IMG/VR virus record: IMGVR_UViG_3300025141_010453
Location: 30,013-94,012 of that record
DNA: 64,000 bases
Source of the DNA: a virus
Strand: one strand, 5' to 3'
Made by a program: the position numbers and the translations under genes. This document shows positions 61,052 through 64,000 of this stretch, piece by piece. The notes beneath the pieces were generated by a model, which saw only the letters and a list, made by a program, of their open reading frames with translations, was not told where the DNA came from and made no database searches. Each line of letters opens with the position of its first letter. Within the stretch, counting starts at the first letter, position 1.

Positions 61052-61276
61052 TTATTTTTTAACAAAGAATGATGTTAATAATACTAGTACAACTAAGCCT
61101 ACAAATCCACCATTTCCTAATGATGTAATAAGTGTAGTAAGATTAGCTACAACATCCATTCCAAATACGGCACCACCTGTTAAGATGTACCAAAGAATCG
61201 TTACTGGAAGAACTGCCATCAAGACTGTTCCTAATCCTCCAACGAAACCTGTAATTTGTTTAATTACGTTATCCAT
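61052..61276 (-). CDS. Small two-span membrane protein
   Basis: A 74-residue hydrophobic protein with two probable membrane helices (GLGTVLMAVLPVTILWYIL, and FVGLVVLVLLTSFFV before a KK end). Holin-like size, but no charge pattern proves it. It is adjacent to the outer-membrane-type gene, so both may remodel the envelope. Confidence 0.6.
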   Translation of the reverse strand: MDNVIKQITGFVGGLGTVLMAVLPVTILWYILTGGAVFGMDVVANLTTLITSLGNGGFVGLVVLVLLTSFFVKK

Positions 61277-61525
61277 AATTTTTTCTTTTTTTTATCGGTT
61301 TATATCTCTTAAATTCCGGGACTTAGGAGATGACCACCTTACTTAGGATATCCAATTAAGATGGTCTTGTTAATATGTACCGCTTCATTTCAAAAAGTCA
61401 ACACTTTTACAAAAACTGGGGTTTTGGAGTTAAAATATGGTAAAAATTCAGCTGTTTGGGTGGTTTAGTACGACAAATCTCTCTTGATTTTGGGGTAAAT
61501 TTGTATTATTATTTTAAAAAACTCT
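61277..61525. other. 249-nt intergenic region between divergent genes
   Basis: No ORF. GACCACCTTA (61332-61341) and TAAGATGGTC (61357-61366) form a hairpin with one mismatch around a GGATATCC core, which may be an operator or a leader structure for the minus-strand membrane-protein gene. A -7-like TAAATTTG (61496-61503) lies 22 nt before ATG 61526 but lacks a clear -33 partner. Confidence 0.4.
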
Positions 61526-62533
61526 ATGAAATTAAAGACACTTAAACTCGAAAATAAAGAATATTCTACTTCAATTTTAGATTTATTACGTTTATTGGAC
61601 CCCTCTAAAACCGGTAAATTTATGACAATTTTATTAAATGAATTAAAATTCTATAATAACTCTATCCCTCTAGGTGCGAGAAATATACGCCTATTAAATC
61701 ACCCAATAAAAACTCTAAATGTAGTGCAGGAAGAAATAATAGAAAATTTAATAGACTGTTTAGGTGGTAGTGATGTTATTAACGATTTGGAGAAATTCGA
61801 AGTTTTGTGTGAAGAGAATTTAATTAGTATTACGGACATTCAAGAATATAAATCTTTAGGGGAGTTGTCTTTGGCGGTTATAGACGCTGAAGAAAAACGT
61901 AAAAATGTAGACTCGTCTCCACACAAAGAAATAGTTTTTGAGCATCCAGATTATCTACTACTCAAACCTTTAAATGTGTTTGCTTCTAAAAAATATGGAG
62001 CCTCTACTAAGTGGTGTACCTCAAGTAGGGACCCCCAAACTTTTTATCGATACTCAGAAAAAGGCATATTAATTTATATAATCTCTAAAAAAGATAAAAC
62101 TAAATGGGCGGTATATTATGATATGAGCCTTAAAGAACTTTCATGGTGGAACACAAAAGATGTATTAATAGACGGCTACTTAGTGGATTTGCCTGAACAA
62201 CTAAAAAAAGATATTTTAAACTACATTTTAAATGAACCTAACTATAATAGTTATTATTTTGATGCCCAAACTAAATTAAATTCTAAAGAAGTGTTAGATA
62301 ACATTAATGAGGTAGTGATTGATATTGATGGGGATAATATAGATGTATTGTGTGAACCTAGTGCACCATCCACACTAAATGTTGTGTGGCCTCCCGGCAT
62401 CAACCCTAATGATATGAGATATGAAACAACAACAACTAATTCATCAGAAAAAATTGATTCTATGGTTAGAAAAACCTTAGAATATCATTATACTATTTCT
62501 GCTTTAAATAAGGGTGGGGAAGAAATGAGTTAA
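61526..62533 (+). CDS. Phage hypothetical protein with KYGxxTKWCT motif
   Basis: A 335-residue protein. VFASKKYGASTKWCTSSRDP followed by FYRYSEKGILIYIISKKDK is a motif found in many phage and some plasmid proteins (also in PcfJ-like proteins), function unknown. The preceding 130 residues are helical and charged; the C-terminus has a Pro-rich segment (PSAPSTLNVVWPPGINP). Its stop meets the stop of thioredoxin in a perfect 18-bp palindrome. Confidence 0.7.
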   Translation: MKLKTLKLENKEYSTSILDLLRLLDPSKTGKFMTILLNELKFYNNSIPLGARNIRLLNHPIKTLNVVQEEIIENLIDCLGGSDVINDLEKFEVLCEENLISITDIQEYKSLGELSLAVIDAEEKRKNVDSSPHKEIVFEHPDYLLLKPLNVFASKKYGASTKWCTSSRDPQTFYRYSEKGILIYIISKKDKTKWAVYYDMSLKELSWWNTKDVLIDGYLVDLPEQLKKDILNYILNEPNYNSYYFDAQTKLNSKEVLDNINEVVIDIDGDNIDVLCEPSAPSTLNVVWPPGINPNDMRYETTTTNSSEKIDSMVRKTLEYHYTISALNKGGEEMS

Positions 62534-62542
62534 TTAACTCAT
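62525..62542. repeat. 18-bp perfect palindrome at two convergent stop codons
   Basis: ATGAGTTAA-TTAACTCAT. Both convergent genes end with ATG AGT TAA, so they abut stop-to-stop with no spacer. It is too A+T-rich in the centre to be a strong terminator. Confidence 0.9.
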
Positions 62543-62848
62543 ATAATATTTTAATTTCTCTGCGTATACTGAAGGTGGTTGTACTCCTTGTAATGTTTCT
62601 TGTACTTCACCGTCTTTGAATATTTTAACACTGGGAATTCCTCTAATTCCATATCTACCCGCAATTTCTCGTTGTTGGTCCACATCTACTTTATATACAT
62701 TAGCAGGATAGGTAGCAGATAAACTGTTTATTGTGGGGGTTAACATTCTACATGGGCCACACCATGCAGCCCAGAAATCTATTAAAACAGCTTTTTTCTC
62801 CTTATCATTAATAATTGAATCAAATTCTTTTGTTGTTGTAATATCCAT
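62534..62848 (-). CDS. Thioredoxin
   Basis: A 104-residue, complete thioredoxin. IDFWAAWCGPCRMLTPTI is the active site (WCGPC), followed by VYKVDVDQQREIAGRYGIRG and IPSVKIFKDGEV with the cis-Pro. It would serve as reductant for host or phage enzymes such as ribonucleotide reductase. A late-type TATTTATT lies 37 nt upstream. Confidence 0.95.
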   Translation of the reverse strand: MDITTTKEFDSIINDKEKKAVLIDFWAAWCGPCRMLTPTINSLSATYPANVYKVDVDQQREIAGRYGIRGIPSVKIFKDGEVQETLQGVQPPSVYAEKLKYYMS

Positions 62849-62885
62849 AATTATTTTTTTTAAAAATAGTAAGAGTTTACTTAAT

Positions 62886-62893
62886 AATAAATA
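62886..62893 (-). promoter_or_regulatory. Late promoter variant TATTTATT (minus), 37 nt before the thioredoxin ATG
   Basis: Minus strand ATCTATTTATTATTAAG. Spacing is longer than for most copies, so less certain. Confidence 0.35.
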
Positions 62894-62901
62894 GATTTCT
62901 A

Positions 62902-62933
62902 TTTGTTTAAATCATATTAATTTATTATCTTTG
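62902..62933 (+). promoter_or_regulatory. Bacteroidetes-type promoter TTTG-N20-TATCTTTG, 4 nt before ATG
   Basis: TTTG at 62902-62905 and TATCTTTG at 62926-62933; ATG at 62938. Third example of the same 4-nt arrangement. Confidence 0.78.
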
Positions 62934-62937
62934 GAGT

Positions 62938-63294
62938 ATGAAAAAACGAGAACTAAATAAAAGATTACAATCTAGAGTTTTGGATATTAAAGCGTGTCCA
63001 TATATGAAACATGGAAGGGTTCGGGTAATTAGAGCTCGTCAAACACAATCGAAAAGTGGAAGACATGGATGGACCTCAGTTGACATTAGAATATGTGCTA
63101 TAGTGGAGAGTAATTATGGTGATTGGCTTCCCCTTACAGAGTTTGGCCCTCGTCATATTAGAAAGTTCTTACGAAGACATAAAAATAATGTTCCTAATAC
63201 AGTAAATTCATGGACAAAGTTGTGGGGCTTTCCAAGCGACTCTGACATCACAATAAACACAATAGAATTAGTAAATAACCCTTGTTATGTGTAA
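62938..63294 (+). CDS. Small basic protein of unknown function
   Basis: A 118-residue basic protein. The first half is rich in Lys and Arg (LNKRLQSRVLDIKA, RVRVIRARQTQSKSGRHGW), and RHIRKFLRRHKNN follows later, as in RNA- or DNA-binding proteins. It has a predicted leaderless mRNA from a consensus promoter. Not recognised. Confidence 0.65.
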   Translation: MKKRELNKRLQSRVLDIKACPYMKHGRVRVIRARQTQSKSGRHGWTSVDIRICAIVESNYGDWLPLTEFGPRHIRKFLRRHKNNVPNTVNSWTKLWGFPSDSDITINTIELVNNPCYV

Positions 63295-63353
63295 CTACAA
63301 AGATAAATTTTACGTATATAATAGTATACCAACCGAATATTTAACCAACCAAA
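63289..63353 (+). repeat. Direct repeat, copy 1, upstream of secreted CAP-like gene
   Basis: The block starting GTGTAACTACAAAGATAAAT and running to about 63323 is repeated exactly (35 nt) at 63894, with looser similarity after it. It spans the start of the leader region of the CAP-like gene and holds an antisense CAAAGATA (TATCTTTG on the minus strand). Confidence 0.9.
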
Positions 63354-63363
63354 TTAAAATAAA

Positions 63364-63891
63364 ATGAAAAAAATCCTTACCATATTATTAGTTTTAGTTT
63401 CTCTTATATCTTTTTCTCAAGAATATTATAGAGATACCATAATAGAAAGAGCAATATTTAATGAAGTTAACCGTCACAGAGATAGTGTGGGTGTTCATAT
63501 TGTACAGTTTAACCCAGATAATACAAGAGCGGTATCATGGGGAGAAGTTTTAATTCAAAACGATTTAGATGGAAACCTAATATATCACTGTAGTTGTGCA
63601 GCAGGAATAGAAATTATAGCTCTTGCCGTTATTGGTGATGATATGAAAATTCACCTGTCTGTCGAAGAAATAGCTAAAAAAATGGTATGGTTATGGGATA
63701 ATTCCCCTGCACATAAAAAAGGAATGGAAAGTAAGTACATGACAAGAGGGTTTAACTCAGTTTATATTTTTAAAAGTACTAGGATTAATAAGTACGTAGC
63801 AGTTTCTGTATTTCAGTTTTTACGAGATAAAGAATATTATATAAATTTAGACTGGGACGAAAATGAAAAAGTACCTAATAGATTTCTTTAA
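63364..63891 (+). CDS. Secreted CAP/SCP-like domain protein
   Basis: A 175-residue protein with a Bacteroidetes-type signal peptide (MKKILTILLVLVSLISFSQ). The mature part has FNEVNRHRDSVGV, AVSWGEVLIQ, HCSCAAGIEIIAL and WLWDNSPAHKKGMES in the order of the CAP (YkwD/SCP) fold (N-x-x-R, W, H-x-x-x-x, E, H). Exported by the host, it could act in the periplasm or outside the cell. The function of CAP proteins in bacteria is unclear. Duplicated leader sequences on both sides suggest a repeated gene module. Confidence 0.72.
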   Translation: MKKILTILLVLVSLISFSQEYYRDTIIERAIFNEVNRHRDSVGVHIVQFNPDNTRAVSWGEVLIQNDLDGNLIYHCSCAAGIEIIALAVIGDDMKIHLSVEEIAKKMVWLWDNSPAHKKGMESKYMTRGFNSVYIFKSTRINKYVAVSVFQFLRDKEYYINLDWDENEKVPNRFL

Positions 63892-63893
63892 AA

Positions 63894-63960
63894 GTGTAAC
63901 TACAAAGATAAATTTTACGTATATAATAATACCAACCAAATGTTTAACTAATTAAATAAA
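63894..63960 (+). repeat. Direct repeat, copy 2, upstream of the next secreted-protein gene
   Basis: Repeats the first 35 nt of the block at 63289, then ATACCAACCAAAT and a T/A-rich leader. It precedes an ORF that also starts with a signal peptide, so leader and gene appear duplicated together. Confidence 0.9.
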
Positions 63961-63965
63961 ATTCA

Positions 63966-64000
63966 ATGAAAAACCTAATAACCATATTACTATTGCTACT
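63966..64000 (+). CDS. Start of a second secreted protein gene (cut by window edge)
   Basis: ATG at 63966 opens MKNLITILLLL, the start of a signal peptide similar to the CAP-like neighbour (MKKILTILLVL). It lies at the same position relative to the repeated leader. Only 11 codons are visible, so the mature protein is unknown. Confidence 0.6.
   Translation, partial: MKNLITILLLL

Noticed and set aside
63289-63960. Phage attachment site or terminal repeat
   Set aside because: Both repeat copies lie directly ahead of similar signal-peptide genes, which a gene-module duplication explains; no integrase is seen.

Overview
The window is part of a large tailed bacteriophage genome, most likely a T4-related myovirus infecting a member of the Bacteroidetes (Flavobacteriia-like). 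Phage origin is shown by a T4-style head module: prohead protease, gp23-like major capsid protein with a repeat-bearing acidic protein between them, gp20-like portal and gp17-like large terminase. A gp55-like late sigma factor and a PhoH ATPase support it. A Bacteroidetes host is suggested by the strong A+T bias, start codons without Shine-Dalgarno sequences, several promoters of the Bacteroidetes form TTTG-N19/20-TAnnTTTG, signal peptides ending in FSQ or ASAQ, and a Bacteroidetes-type GC-DPxAxNY surface motif. No host gene and no integrase is visible.

Layout. (1) 1-18.5 kb, plus strand: an unbroken, tightly overlapping sugar cluster of about 23 genes. It holds sugar-nucleotide dehydratases, epimerases and reductases, a B12/radical-SAM protein, a cupin, a fused nucleotidyltransferase-kinase, a phosphoheptose-isomerase-like SIS protein, a split transketolase, a shikimate-dehydrogenase-like protein, a HAD phosphatase, many glycosyltransferases (GT2, GT11, GT17, DUF5672, DUF3431) and a GDP-mannose 3,5-epimerase-like enzyme. 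(2) 18.5-29.2 kb, plus: PhoH, two more glycosyltransferases, the late sigma factor, then virion/baseplate genes. (3) 29.3-46.3 kb, minus: membrane protein, capsid, scaffold candidate, protease, portal, terminase, acidic accessory proteins, a nucleotidyltransferase-fold protein, KTSC protein, glutaredoxin and DnaK. (4) 46.5-52.1 kb, plus: a ClpC-like unfoldase divergent from dnaK, then HExxH, SprT and M20 metallopeptidases and a GIY-YIG-like protein. (5) 52.2-60 kb: a complete tmRNA gene (plus strand) facing a minus-strand block of large, probably virion-internal, proteins. (6) 60-64 kb: small genes with host-type promoters, a beta-barrel outer-membrane-type protein, a small membrane protein, thioredoxin and tandemly arranged secreted proteins.

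How it fits together. The sugar cluster looks able to make unusual activated sugars (a 3,6-dideoxy sugar, an NDP-heptose, GDP-L-galactose) and transfer them, either to the virion or to the cell surface. Late genes share a sense-strand TATTTATA motif just upstream of their starts, a candidate target for the gp55-like sigma factor. Early or middle genes carry host-like TATCTTTG promoters. In both classes several motifs sit only 3-4 nt before the start codon, which predicts leaderless mRNAs. Several late proteins share an N-terminal ITESELxxLIxxIVxE segment that resembles the capsid-targeting and protease-cleaved leaders of T4 internal proteins. DnaK, ClpC-like protein, tmRNA, glutaredoxin and thioredoxin form a protein-quality-control set.

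All functional statements rest on motif reading; no database search was run.
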